This document shows, one piece after another, positions 16,026 to 25,900 of a DNA stretch of 64,000 nucleotides. Every line of letters begins with the position of its first letter. The first letter of the stretch is position 1. The stretch lies in IMG/VR virus record IMGVR_UViG_3300025789_000822, positions 24,464 to 88,463 of that record, one strand, 5' to 3'. Under the pieces are notes generated by a model, which had not been told where the DNA came from, searched no databases, and was given only the letters and a program-made list of their open reading frames with translations. A program made the translations under genes and the position numbers. The DNA is from a virus.

Positions 16026-17780
16026 GTGCCTAGGCTCAGCCTATACCGTCCAACGAAACAAAATGACTATCGATTTATGGATAGAACCATATCCGATATG
16101 TTAACTGCAGGTGGCACAGACTTATATATTCACAAATATCTAGGTCCTACTGATCAGGGGCCTAGTACTGACCCTACACAGCCACAGTATGCAGTTCAAA
16201 GTCCTACTAATATTCAAGACTTGTTATTCATGGAAAACCGTGATAGAACATATGATCCAAATATCTATAGATTGCGCGGGCATTACAATGTACAAAATCT
16301 TGACTTTGATTTAAGTCAGTTTGGTTTATTCTTAAATAATGATATCATTTTCGTCACTGTGCATTACAATGACATGATTGACATTATTGGTCGCAAATTA
16401 ATGGTTGGTGATGTATTAGAGTTACCTCACTTACTAGATTATAATCCATTAGATCAAACTATACCAGTTGCATTAAAACGCTTTATGCAAATTACTGATG
16501 CAAACTATGCAAGTGAAGGTTTCACACAAACATGGTACCCACATCTATGGCGTATCAAATGTGAACCTCTTGTTAATAGTGAGGAGTTTTCAGATATTCT
16601 TACACAACCTCTCAATCAAGACAATTATCTTGGTAACTGGGATAAGACAAAACCTTATCCAGAAGGCTATACTGTTACATTTGGTGGATTGATTTATAAA
16701 TCTTTGGCAGATGTTCCTGCAGGAACATATCCACCAAACGCAACATATTGGCAATTACAATCAAACGGTGGCCTTGCAGATATCATTTCTACATACAACA
16801 AGAATATTGCAATCAATGATGCTGTACTTGCTGATGCAGAAATACTTGTTCCTAAATCAGGTTACGATCAAAGTCAACTATATGTTGTACCTACATACGG
16901 CGAGTATGTTACCAACCAAGAAGGTAATACAGTTCCTTCAGGTCATTTGAATCAACCTGCACCACCTATCGGTGTACTTGCTCCTAATCCATTCGCAAAC
17001 TTCCCCAATATACCATCTCAGTTAGATGGCGCAAAGGTTGTAATATATCGCAATAGTAAGTTCAAGAATCCAAGTGTTGGTATTAAGGTTAGTAAGGCTG
17101 CATTAGCAAAACTACAAGACATGAATGGTGTCGGCAAGTATGTAGAAAATAAAATCAACAAACTTGTACAAGCACAATTATCATTAGCAGAGCAAGAACC
17201 TGAAAAGACAGCAGGTGGTAGTGGTCGTGTTGATAAGATTAAGATTCTCAAAGTAGAAACAATCAGTCCTATCATTATTGGACCATATGGTACTGCTGAC
17301 AACACATATGCTACAGCAGACCAAGACCCAAGTCTAGATAGTTTCACAGGAACGGTGACAAGTGTTATGGACTTTAGAGCAGACTGTGATCCAACATTCC
17401 AGTTTATCTCTAGATCGGCTCCAAGATCATTTGGTTATACAACTGGCTACATGACTGGTGATGGTAGTGCTCCAAATGGATTCCCAACAGGCGCAGGTAT
17501 TAGTTTCCCTGCAAATCCTACAGTGGGCGATTATTTCTTACGCATCGATTACTTACCTCAACTATTATATCGTTGGGACGGTAAGTTATGGATACAAATT
17601 AGCCAAAATGTCAGAACACAAACTGGATTTGGTAGTGTTGAAAATCAATCACAACTCTCATCATTTATTAATAACGATGCTCAAATTTATGTAAATAATG
17701 ATCAAGCAGTAATTCCTCAAGCACAACCATTGTCGAATGTACTACAGAATTCACCACCGACACTACCGCCGGTAATATAA
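16026..17780 (+). CDS. Neck protein, gp14-like, with carbohydrate-binding-like insertion
   Basis: 584 residues with a GTG start behind GTAGGAG. Residues 1-190 follow the gp14 plan: RLSLYRPTKQNDYRFMDRTI, IHKYLGP, NIQDLLFMENRDRTYD, DLSQFGLFLNNDIIFVTVHY, VGDVLELPHLLD and WYPHLWRIKCEPLVNSEEFSDI. Residues about 201-245 (GNWD...YPEGYTVTFGGLIYKS...PAGTYPP...YWQL) look like a CBM5/12-type chitinase carbohydrate-binding module. Another aromatic patch (LLYRWDGKLWIQI) lies near 515. T4 gp14 has 256 residues, so the C-terminal half is an addition. gp15 follows 9 bp downstream. Confidence 0.75.
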   Translation: MPRLSLYRPTKQNDYRFMDRTISDMLTAGGTDLYIHKYLGPTDQGPSTDPTQPQYAVQSPTNIQDLLFMENRDRTYDPNIYRLRGHYNVQNLDFDLSQFGLFLNNDIIFVTVHYNDMIDIIGRKLMVGDVLELPHLLDYNPLDQTIPVALKRFMQITDANYASEGFTQTWYPHLWRIKCEPLVNSEEFSDILTQPLNQDNYLGNWDKTKPYPEGYTVTFGGLIYKSLADVPAGTYPPNATYWQLQSNGGLADIISTYNKNIAINDAVLADAEILVPKSGYDQSQLYVVPTYGEYVTNQEGNTVPSGHLNQPAPPIGVLAPNPFANFPNIPSQLDGAKVVIYRNSKFKNPSVGIKVSKAALAKLQDMNGVGKYVENKINKLVQAQLSLAEQEPEKTAGGSGRVDKIKILKVETISPIIIGPYGTADNTYATADQDPSLDSFTGTVTSVMDFRADCDPTFQFISRSAPRSFGYTTGYMTGDGSAPNGFPTGAGISFPANPTVGDYFLRIDYLPQLLYRWDGKLWIQISQNVRTQTGFGSVENQSQLSSFINNDAQIYVNNDQAVIPQAQPLSNVLQNSPPTLPPVI

Positions 17781-17789
17781 AGGTCATAC

Positions 17790-19166
17790 ATGGCAGCGCA
17801 ATATTTTTATGATAATCAGATACGCAGATTCTTAATACAGTTTGCCAAAATCTTTAGCAACTGGCAAGTTACCAGAGGTAACGATCCTGCAGGCAACCCT
17901 ATTTACGTTCGTGTGCCTATTATGTATGGCGATCAAAGTCGTCAGGCTGCAACTGTTGTTAATAATAACAGTGCAAGTACACTACCATCTGCACCAATGA
18001 TTACTTACTACATCAGTGGTTTGGAATACAATCAAAAATGGACTACTGATCCTACATTTATTGACAAGATTAATGTAAGGCAACGTGCATACAATCCTGA
18101 TACACAAAGCTATGAGACTACACAAGGTCAAGCGTTTACTATTGAAAGATTGATGCCTGTACCATATACATTGCGTATTAATGTCGATTTTTGGACAACA
18201 AACTATCAACAAAAATTAGAAATCATTGAACAACTAGGCCCATTGTTTAATCCTGCACTTGAAATTCAAAGTACAGATAACTTTGTTGATTGGACCTCAT
18301 TAAGTTCTGTGTTTCAAGATGGATTGACTTTTACTAGCAGACAAATTCCAGTAGGTACAGGTAATCCAATTGACATTATGACCTGGAAGTTTTACATGCC
18401 TATCTGGTTGACAACTGCAAGTAAGTTGAAAAAGATGGGCGTTATTCAAAAAATTATCATGTCTATCTATCAAGGAAATGCTCTTACAGATATCCAGAAT
18501 GATGATTTGTTGTTAGGTACTAGACAAAAGATTACTCCATATGGTTACAAGTTATTATACATCGGCAACCAATTACAATTACTACCTGCCGACGAACCAT
18601 TCGATCCGTCTAACAATAGTCTAGATCAAGATGTTTCTCCACCTACTGATTTGTATTGGTCTAGTTTATTAAACGTGTATGGCAAAGTTCAGCCGGGTAT
18701 TAGCCAGATTTGGTTAGAGAATCCATATATGGATACCCCTATCGTTGGTACTATTGTTCCTAATCCATTAGATGACAGATTCTTAATCTTTAACGTAGAT
18801 CCACAAACATTACCACAGAATACATTAGATCCAGTTAATGCTGTTATTAATCCACAAATGCAAGGCCCTAATGCAGGACTACCCGGGCCTATCAATGGTG
18901 TACGCTATTTGATTGTTGAAAATATTGGAGCACCTGATACTACAACAGTTGCTTGGGGTGGTCTAGTCGCAAATGCAAATGATATCATAGAATTTGATAG
19001 TGGTACAATGCAATGGTTTGTTGCATACGACAGTCAAGCAGATACAGAAGTACAATATGTGACTAATCTTGCAACTACTCTTCAATATAGATATACACCT
19101 GATGAAGGTTGGATGAAATCATATGAAGGTTTCTATTACGCCGGCGATTACAGTATCGTAATTTAA
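17790..19166 (+). CDS. 15: Tail sheath/tube terminator gp15
   Basis: 458 residues, longer than T4 gp15 (272). The N-terminus AQYFYDNQIRRFLIQFAKIF, SNWQVTR, IYVRVPIMYGDQSRQAATV, MITYYISGLEYNQ and MPVPYTLRINVDFWTTNYQQ line up block by block with T4 gp15 (YFYNSSFRRY; RVPITYASKEH; YELSIFTRYEDD). The family caps the contractile sheath and joins tail to neck. The extra C-terminal half carries beta-type sequence with WYWSSLL and WGGLVANANDIIEF patches. An AAAGG ribosome site is present. Confidence 0.85.
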   Translation: MAAQYFYDNQIRRFLIQFAKIFSNWQVTRGNDPAGNPIYVRVPIMYGDQSRQAATVVNNNSASTLPSAPMITYYISGLEYNQKWTTDPTFIDKINVRQRAYNPDTQSYETTQGQAFTIERLMPVPYTLRINVDFWTTNYQQKLEIIEQLGPLFNPALEIQSTDNFVDWTSLSSVFQDGLTFTSRQIPVGTGNPIDIMTWKFYMPIWLTTASKLKKMGVIQKIIMSIYQGNALTDIQNDDLLLGTRQKITPYGYKLLYIGNQLQLLPADEPFDPSNNSLDQDVSPPTDLYWSSLLNVYGKVQPGISQIWLENPYMDTPIVGTIVPNPLDDRFLIFNVDPQTLPQNTLDPVNAVINPQMQGPNAGLPGPINGVRYLIVENIGAPDTTTVAWGGLVANANDIIEFDSGTMQWFVAYDSQADTEVQYVTNLATTLQYRYTPDEGWMKSYEGFYYAGDYSIVI

Positions 19167-19167
19167 T

Positions 19168-19575
19168 ATGTCCAGTAACGCTGCCGGTGTGTTCTTCTAT
19201 AGTGTTTCTACTAATAGATTTCTTTATCTATTAAGGGCTGATAATAAAAGTCCTACGTGGAGTATACCAGGTGGCGGCATCGAAAAAGATGAAACACTAT
19301 TAGAAGGTATTGAACGTGAGTGTATAGAAGAAATGGGATTCTACAATCAAGACTTCAAATTGATTCCCATTCAAAAGTTTGTCAATAATACATTTACATA
19401 TCATACATTCTTCTGTGAAGTCAAAGAAGAATTCATACCTACGTTAAATGCTGAACATGAAGGATATGCATGGGTCAAAGAAGGGCATTTCCCCAAGCCA
19501 TTACATCCTGGATTGTTTAGTACTGTGAATATTGATTTAGTTCAAGAAAAGTTACAGGCATTGATAAAAAAATAG
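19168..19575 (+). CDS. Nudix hydrolase
   Basis: 135 residues starting one base after gp15 stops. A complete Nudix box lies at residues 36-58 (G-x5-E-x7-RE-C-I-EE-M-G-F), preceded by WSIPGG. Nudix enzymes hydrolyse nucleoside diphosphates linked to another group (oxidised dNTPs, ADP-ribose, RNA caps); the substrate cannot be told here. It is co-transcribed with late tail genes, which is unusual for a housekeeping-type enzyme. Its stop overlaps a two-way terminator. Confidence 0.9.
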   Translation: MSSNAAGVFFYSVSTNRFLYLLRADNKSPTWSIPGGGIEKDETLLEGIERECIEEMGFYNQDFKLIPIQKFVNNTFTYHTFFCEVKEEFIPTLNAEHEGYAWVKEGHFPKPLHPGLFSTVNIDLVQEKLQALIKK

Positions 19576-19595
19576 GGAGATTAAATCCCCCTATC
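19566..19595 (-). terminator. Terminator between convergent Nudix and XhlA-like genes
   Basis: Stem ATAGGG / CCCTAT with a mismatched inner part. A run of six to seven T follows on the minus strand, so it ends the 19597-19917 transcript; it may also work on the plus strand. Confidence 0.65.
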
Positions 19596-19596
19596 T

Positions 19597-19917
19597 TTAT
19601 GCTCCGAGCATTTTGCTCACTACATGAAACCCTAGTGCACCTGCAGTTGCTGCACCTCCCATAACCATCCATTTCCATTTTTCTAAAGCACTAACTTTTT
19701 TAGAAAGTTCATTATGTTGCTGTGTGCTTTCAGTGGATAATTTTGTGATCATGTCGTGTGTATCTTTCATTGCTGATGATACACTATCTTTGATTTCTTT
19801 AATATCAGATTTCAGGTCGTCCATCTTTTCATGGATGTTGGCGACCTGAACCTGAAGCACTGCAATTTCAGTTTCAGACTTTTGCACCGATAATCGATCT
19901 GGTCTTGCAGTAGCCAT
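19597..19917 (-). CDS. XhlA-like membrane protein, possible holin or lysis accessory
   Basis: 106 residues. Residues about 14-80 are a long coiled coil (heptads in AVLQVQVANIHEKMDDLKSD and KVSALEKW). The last 22 residues form one membrane segment (WMVMGGAATAGALGFHVVSK). Coiled coil plus C-terminal transmembrane helix is the layout of XhlA/hemolysin-type phage lysis proteins. It lies 6 bp after a late structural gene. A tail or membrane adaptor role is equally possible. Confidence 0.65.
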   Translation of the reverse strand: MATARPDRLSVQKSETEIAVLQVQVANIHEKMDDLKSDIKEIKDSVSSAMKDTHDMITKLSTESTQQHNELSKKVSALEKWKWMVMGGAATAGALGFHVVSKMLGA

Positions 19918-19922
19918 ATCGA

Positions 19923-21302
19923 TTAAGCGTTATTAACTGTTACGATTGGTAGACTTGGTGTGTAGTATGTATTAGCGGCTACAGCACTATTGAATGTACC
20001 AATTACATTAGGTTGAGCATTTGCAAGAATTGCTAAACCTGTACCTGAACCAGTACCTGTTGCAGTAAATGATGTACCAGTCATGTTGCCGGCTGCACCA
20101 ACTGCTGTCCAGTTTGTTGTACCTGTTTGATAAATTGTATATACTGTACCAACACTTAGTGAACCAGGAGCAACTGTTGCAGGGAATGCTTGTGAATTAT
20201 AATCACTAATAGTATCAAGATATGCAGTTGAACTATCAGCATAAGTTACTTGGATATTGAACGTGTTAGGTGTCAATGCCGCATTCGCTAAGTTTGCTGT
20301 ATATACAGGAGCTGTAATACCTGTTACAGTACCAGTTACCAAATATTTGTGTTTGCCTTTTTGACGAACAATATATCCTGCTTCTGGTAATGCAGCCAAG
20401 ATTGGATCGCCATAACCATTATAACCAGCCGCATTAACTACTGAGTTAGCACCCAATACTGCTTGATTTTGAATAGCATTAGAAGTTACGCTTGAGTTTG
20501 ATGTCAATACTACGTTTGCACCACCTGGAACTGCGGCAACAGTAAATGCAGCCGCGTTAGTAATATTTCTAACAAAGTATGTTGTGTTTGCTGTTAAGCC
20601 ACCAAATGCTGTGTCAAACACAACTGGTGTACCTGCTACCAATGTTTGAGCATTGCCTGAAGTACCGATAACGTTACCAGTAGCACTACTATTAGCAACT
20701 GCAACTGTTACATTACCTACGTTGTTTGCAATTGTACCTAACAAGTTTACACTATATGAACCTGGAGTACCTTGATATGCATAAAGTTGTGTACCATTTG
20801 CTAACGCACCAAAGTTAGTACCTAAACCGACAACTGTTGTACTAGCGTTACTTGCAAAAATTGTACCAGAAATGTTAGCACCAAAAGCAACATTAACTAG
20901 TGTTTGACTACCAATAATTGCTGTGTTACCACCAACAACACCAAATGTACTTGAGCCAGTTGATGTGTTACTACCGTTTGGATTATTAAATCCTGAATCT
21001 ACGATACCAACTGTTGCTTTAACGTTTTGACCAGTTGTAGTAGTAATTGACGGGAATGTTTGTGGTTGAACACTTAATTGTGTAGCTGATACAGTAAATG
21101 TACTTGCTGAAACGATTTTGTTGATGTAATATGTTACACCTGCAGTTAAACCACCTACTGTACTTGCTGTAGCAAAAGGCATGCCTTTTGTAACACCTAG
21201 AGTATTAAGATTGTTTGATACTGTGACTAATTGTGATGAAGCAGTTGTTGCTGTAATTGTCAAAACTGCTTGTGCTTTTGCGATCTTTAGAGGACGTCCC
21301 AT
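19923..21302 (-). CDS. Late virion protein with repeated beta domains
   Basis: 459 residues, very rich in Thr, Val, Ala, Asn and Gly. After MGRPLKIAKAQAVLTITATT come repeats of a roughly 100-residue unit marked by GLTAGVTYYINKIVSASTFT, GLTANTTYFVRNITNAAAFT and SLSVGTVYTIYQTGTTNWTA. The same x-TxxTYYI/V unit is present in the tail fibre at 22956-26000. It looks like a decorative or fibre-associated surface protein. Its late mRNA begins with a 7-bp hairpin and has an AAAGGAAA ribosome site. Confidence 0.75.
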   Translation of the reverse strand: MGRPLKIAKAQAVLTITATTASSQLVTVSNNLNTLGVTKGMPFATASTVGGLTAGVTYYINKIVSASTFTVSATQLSVQPQTFPSITTTTGQNVKATVGIVDSGFNNPNGSNTSTGSSTFGVVGGNTAIIGSQTLVNVAFGANISGTIFASNASTTVVGLGTNFGALANGTQLYAYQGTPGSYSVNLLGTIANNVGNVTVAVANSSATGNVIGTSGNAQTLVAGTPVVFDTAFGGLTANTTYFVRNITNAAAFTVAAVPGGANVVLTSNSSVTSNAIQNQAVLGANSVVNAAGYNGYGDPILAALPEAGYIVRQKGKHKYLVTGTVTGITAPVYTANLANAALTPNTFNIQVTYADSSTAYLDTISDYNSQAFPATVAPGSLSVGTVYTIYQTGTTNWTAVGAAGNMTGTSFTATGTGSGTGLAILANAQPNVIGTFNSAVAANTYYTPSLPIVTVNNA

Positions 21303-21359
21303 TTGTTTTTCCTTTAGTTAGTTGCGGGTTCTAGCCGCTACGCAGTGGGTACTGCATAA

Positions 21360-21376
21360 ATTCTCACCATGAGAAT
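21360..21376 (-). other. 5'-terminal mRNA hairpin in the leader of the 459-aa gene
   Basis: Perfect 7-bp stem ATTCTCA/TGAGAAT with a 3-nt loop, beginning about 5 nt after the predicted late transcription start. A second stem GCAGT/ACTGC follows (21342-21355). Likely an mRNA stabiliser. Confidence 0.55.
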
Positions 21377-21385
21377 GTACGCAAG

Positions 21386-21393
21386 TATTTATC
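21386..21393 (-). promoter_or_regulatory. Late promoter (GATAAATA) for the 459-aa gene
   Basis: Late element about 83 nt upstream of the ATG at 21302, the longest late leader in the window. It is divergent from the promoter at 21418. Confidence 0.65.
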
Positions 21394-21417
21394 TTTATTG
21401 CGTAAAATAATAGACGC

Positions 21418-21425
21418 TCTAAATA
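21418..21425 (+). promoter_or_regulatory. Late promoter (TCTAAATA), leaderless type
   Basis: Plus-strand late element with exactly 5 nt to the ATG at 21431. This supports that ATG over an upstream TTG at 21398. Confidence 0.6.
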
Positions 21426-21430
21426 CAAGT

Positions 21431-22375
21431 ATGATTAAAGAATACGGATATCGCTATACTGCAACTCAATCGATTGCAGACCACGAACACAATTGGTTAG
21501 AAAAATTCAAAATAGAATTGTCTGCAAATGAATATCAAACTAATTTATTAATTAACCTCACTTGGCTAGAACCTAAAGACCCTAACTTATTGCAATGGAT
21601 TAAAGATAACATCGAAGGTTCTACTAAAATTTGGCTTGCAGGGACTGTTGACGGCACTGAATGGTTTACACATACATTATTATATGCTGATATAATAGCA
21701 TTAAATTATCCTTTAGAGTTTGCAGGATTCAGTCCTACCCAATGGAGTTCTTGGATGCCCAAATGGTTGATGGAAAATAAACAATATACTGATAATGAGT
21801 TGCAGTTGAATAAAAATTTTAGTAATGTCTATTTGAGTTATAATAGAAAACCTAGACCACATAGAGAACGATTAGTAAACCAACTTATTGATAATAACTT
21901 AGATAATAGGGGTTGGATAACATACGAAAAAAATGTTTTTCCTAGTATCGACCAACGTACTGCTATCACCGATCAGCAATTACATTCTACTGATTTAAGA
22001 TTTAGTAGACCTGAAGACCTTACAAGTTTAGGTAATTTAGATGTTTGGCAGAATAGTTATTGTGTTATTGTAAGTGAAACTGAACCAACTGACAGCTGGC
22101 AATTATCAGAAAAGACTTGGAAGCCTATTATGGGTTTAAGACCTTATTTGTGGAATGCAAACAAGGGAATAATTGAAGTTGTTCGTAAATTGGGATTTTA
22201 CACACCTAATGATTTGTTTGATAATCCAAATTTAGATAACAGCACAGAATCAGTAATCACACAGTTAAAAGTATTATGTGATATGTCAAATTTTGAATTG
22301 TATAATCTTTGGCAAAAACAATTGCCTATGCTACAACACAATCGCCAAAGATTTATAGAACTTGCTAGTAATTAA
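21431..22375 (+). CDS. Glycosyltransferase-like protein
   Basis: 314 residues from the ATG at 21431. The C-terminal half has the phage glycosyltransferase pattern: VYLSYNRKPRPHRERLVNQL, then SYCVIVSETEPTDSWQLSEK, TWKPIMGLRPYLWNANKG and VVRKLGFYTP. The E-K-T-x-K-P-I block is the donor-binding end of fucosyltransferase/exostosin-like enzymes. It could decorate phage DNA, virion proteins or host surface sugar. It sits alone on the plus strand between fibre genes, which suggests action on a fibre or receptor. Its last 4 bp overlap the convergent 185-aa gene. Confidence 0.6.
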   Translation: MIKEYGYRYTATQSIADHEHNWLEKFKIELSANEYQTNLLINLTWLEPKDPNLLQWIKDNIEGSTKIWLAGTVDGTEWFTHTLLYADIIALNYPLEFAGFSPTQWSSWMPKWLMENKQYTDNELQLNKNFSNVYLSYNRKPRPHRERLVNQLIDNNLDNRGWITYEKNVFPSIDQRTAITDQQLHSTDLRFSRPEDLTSLGNLDVWQNSYCVIVSETEPTDSWQLSEKTWKPIMGLRPYLWNANKGIIEVVRKLGFYTPNDLFDNPNLDNSTESVITQLKVLCDMSNFELYNLWQKQLPMLQHNRQRFIELASN

Positions 22376-22929
22376 GTACCACTAGCCATACTTGATACCG
22401 GGGGCAACACACCAGTAGTACCGGTATTAGGATGATTGGCGCCCAATTCCGTAATTGAGAATGGGGCCGCTGTTTCACCTGACACATTGATATATGATAC
22501 AATGTTTCCCTGACCTACATAAAAACTACGTTCGGCTGTGCCAGGAGGAATGATTTCGCTATTTGCAGTTGCTACTTGATATGGAACACCAAAAGGATTA
22601 ATTGTATATCCAGCGCCACTAATTGCTACACCTGCGTTTGTAGTAAGTATAAGATTACCATTATTCGTAACACTTTTTACAATACCAACTGTTGCACCTG
22701 TAGCATTACCAATCCAATAACCAATGTTCAATTGTGTTGTAAAAGTGGTACTTGATCCAACTACTGCATTTGAACTAGTTGTGCAGGTAACAGTTCCTGT
22801 ACCTGCAACGTTTGGATAACTTGATACAACTTGTACTGCTGAGGTAGTAGTTGCAATTCTAACTTTGTCAGTTTGAATATTTGCTGAAGCGTTTGCTGAT
22901 GAACTTGCTGTATAAACGTATGATGACAT
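22372..22929 (-). CDS. Late virion protein, probably fibre-associated
   Basis: 185 residues, rich in Thr/Ser/Asn/Ala/Gly with beta-strand repeats (TKVRIATTTSAVQVVSSYPN-like opening, GTVTCTTSSNAVVGSSTTFT, VKSVTNNGNLILTTNAG). A middle block, ERSFYVGQGNIVSYINVSG, looks like a small compact domain. It lies immediately downstream of the tail fibre but has its own GATAAATA promoter and AGGAAT ribosome site. No family recognised; a head fibre or fibre accessory is plausible. Confidence 0.7.
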   Translation of the reverse strand: MSSYVYTASSSANASANIQTDKVRIATTTSAVQVVSSYPNVAGTGTVTCTTSSNAVVGSSTTFTTQLNIGYWIGNATGATVGIVKSVTNNGNLILTTNAGVAISGAGYTINPFGVPYQVATANSEIIPPGTAERSFYVGQGNIVSYINVSGETAAPFSITELGANHPNTGTTGVLPPVSSMASGT

Positions 22930-22947
22930 TTTCTTATTCCTGTAATG

Positions 22948-22955
22948 TATTTATC
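22948..22955 (-). promoter_or_regulatory. Late promoter (GATAAATA)
   Basis: Late element 18 nt from the ATG at 22929, abutting the fibre stop codon. Confidence 0.65.
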
Positions 22956-25900
22956 TTAGAGTCTACCAATTGCCACTTCAATGACACCTTCGCCTTCGTG
23001 GTTCTCTAATGCTTTACCAATGATTGTTCCCATTTGTGGTGTAAGTGTTGGTCTTGCGTAGCCATCGCCACCGCTAATTAGCATATCACCCTTTTTAATG
23101 CTTCCGCGTACCTTAGTTGGTACACGTCCTTGTAGAGCAATAGCAACTGCGATGCCCGAACATGTTGAATTCATAACATAAGCAGGGTTAGTAGACACTA
23201 CGCCGGCAACTCTAGTTGTACCATCTTCTGCAACAGTAACTTCTTTCTCACCGCCAAATTCTAGTACGGTGCCCGGTTCATACTCTTGATCTGCTTCATA
23301 ATACTCAGCCAAGTCAGCATATGTTGCTTGTAGTCTTGAACCTGTAGTCAATGTCCAATTACCGGTGAATGTTGCAGCCGTTGTATTTGATCCTGCATTG
23401 ATAGTAGTTATACCATTCAATGTAGTGATATTGTTTTGTACTGCACCTGTTACGATTGTAGCATTGTTAGCATTTGCAATTGCTGTGTTAGATAATGCAT
23501 AATTAGCTGCCGCAATACCACCTAAGTACAATGAGTTGTTAGCATTAGCAACGGTACCTGTTACATTAGCACCTGTGATTGCTGTTAGTGAACTGCCGGT
23601 ACCGGTCACTAGTAAATAACTTGCTGCTGCTGTACCGCCTAAATAACTTGAGTTATTTGCACTAGCTACTGTTCCTGATACATTAGCACCGGCTACAGCA
23701 TTTGCTGTTGTTGCATATGCTACCGCACCACTTACATTGGCGCCTGCTACTGCATTGGCAGTAGTTGCATAAGCCACTGCACCTGATACATTAGCACCGG
23801 CTACTGAGTTAGCTGTTGTTGCATAAGCAACGGCACCACTTACATTAGCACCTTGAATGTTACTTAAATTATTACCGGCTCCATAATGATTACCTGTTAA
23901 GTTGGCTCCTGATATGTTACCTGTAACTGCAAGTGAAGTTAATGTGCCAACACTTGTAATATTGGGTTGTGCATTTGTATAAACTGTACCTGCTACTAGT
24001 GCGTTACCTACTTGACCTGTGACATTTGCACCAGTAATTGAACTTAATGCACTACCATTGCCACTTACGTTAGCCGCACTAACATTACCGATAACACTTA
24101 AATTAGTAAGTTGACTTAAGTTGCCTGTATCTGACAAATCAAAAATAGTTGTAGTGTAACCACTATTAACAATCTGTAAGTTACCTGAACTGTTTAATCT
24201 GAAATATTTGTGTGGATTAGTTGCGCTGACATTACTATTAGTCATAGTAATCATGCCAGCATAACCCGAGCCACCGTGACCATTGTTATTAGTAATAATA
24301 ACTTCACCGTTTGATGTTACGTTGCCATTTGCAACGAATGCACCACCGTATGTTAATGGGCCTGTGCCTGCACGCCCTAATGATGTAGTATCACCGTTAC
24401 CAAAAATGATATAAGCATTAGCACCAGAACTTTCGATACCTGATACTTGTAATGTGTCTACTACATTAACATCACCAATCCAAGCATCATCACCAACTTT
24501 AAAGTTTGTACCATTACCGTTATTGGTAGCAATAACTATTGAAGCGGTAATTGTACTTGCTACTCCTAAATTAACACCTACGTTTGCATTGCCGGTGATA
24601 TTGATATTTGTAGTTGATAAATTGCCTGTTGCAGCGTTGAATGATAAATTAGCATTTGCATATTCTGCAACATTTCCTGTTGTTGCATTCGCTAACATCA
24701 AATATGAAGTACCACTTGAAGTCGTAGTAATATTAGCAAAGTCTGTTACATTAGCGTGTCCAACATTCAAGTTAGGAACACGTGTAGTTGATGTTACAAT
24801 TAATGGTGCAGTACCTGTTGCAATATTAGAAACAAAATAACTTGCAGAGATTAAATTACTAGCAGCTATATTATTAGAACTAATGTTACCGCCAGTAGCG
24901 CCGCCACTTAAAACTAAACTGCTATTGTTTTGGTCATATGTAAAATTAGCACTACCTGCTAACAAATTATTGTTATTAAATTGAACTGAATTTGCAGCTC
25001 CTTGTGCTCCGTTGCTACCACTGCTACCACCAATTGAAGAAATTGCACGGCCGCCTTGTCCATAAACAGTTGCTGTTAAACCACTTGTAGTTTGTAATGG
25101 TAATATAGGACCTGCTGTACCGTTTGGATATAATGAATTTGAAACAGTAATCGTAGTAGCACTAGGGATACTGTTGATGTAATATGTTGTGTTTGCTGTA
25201 AGACCACTAGTAGATAAACTACCCAAGAACACAACAGGTTGATTTACTTCAAATAATACGTTAGCATTAGCAACTGAGTTACCAATGTTAATTACGTTTG
25301 TTGCTACAGTGGTAGCAGTAACATTATTGCTGTATGAATATGCTGTATAAGTAGAAGTGTTGACAGCATTTGAAAAATCAGAAGTGTTATAAAGAGCAAA
25401 ACTATTTGAAGTTTGTGCCTTTACATAGAAATTACCACCGTTTAATGCATTACCAATACTACCGGCAATATTAGGTGCACCTGTTATAGTGATGACAGAA
25501 CCATTGGTAAAATAGTTATTCTGTGTAGTAGTTACTACTGTTAAGTTTCCGGCGGTAGTATTTCCGTTACCTATCTTGATGTTCTGAATATAGGCAGTGA
25601 TTGATGTTTTGGGTGTCCATGAAAGATTACCCAACCCGTCAGTTTGTAATACATAACCAATAGCGCCGCCTGCAATAGTAACATTACCTAGATCACCTAA
25701 GTTAATATTGCCACCTGCATTACCGCCAGCATTTATCCAGTTAGTACCGTCAAAAGCAAGAACTTGTCCTAACCCAACGTCAACTGGGTTAATATTTAAG
25801 TTACCAACACTGCCATCGATTTGACTAAAACTTATCCCTGAATAAGATGTTAATACTTCGATGTTTTCATTGGGTGTTGTTTTACCAATGAATAGACGTT

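Noticed and set aside
21326-21376. Ten-codon ORF (MVRIYAVPTA) in the 459-aa gene leader
   Set aside because: Its ATG is in the loop and arm of the hairpin and it has no ribosome site; the stem explains the sequence better.
23680-23855. Possible CRISPR-like array in the fibre region
   Set aside because: The repeats are contiguous, in frame and coding, without spacers.
24454-24840. Open frame on the plus strand inside the tail-fibre gene, and many similar antisense frames (for example 9850-10179, 45447-45671, 48081-48635)
   Set aside because: They lie wholly inside strong minus-strand genes, have no ribosome site, and have compositions that mirror the sense codons.
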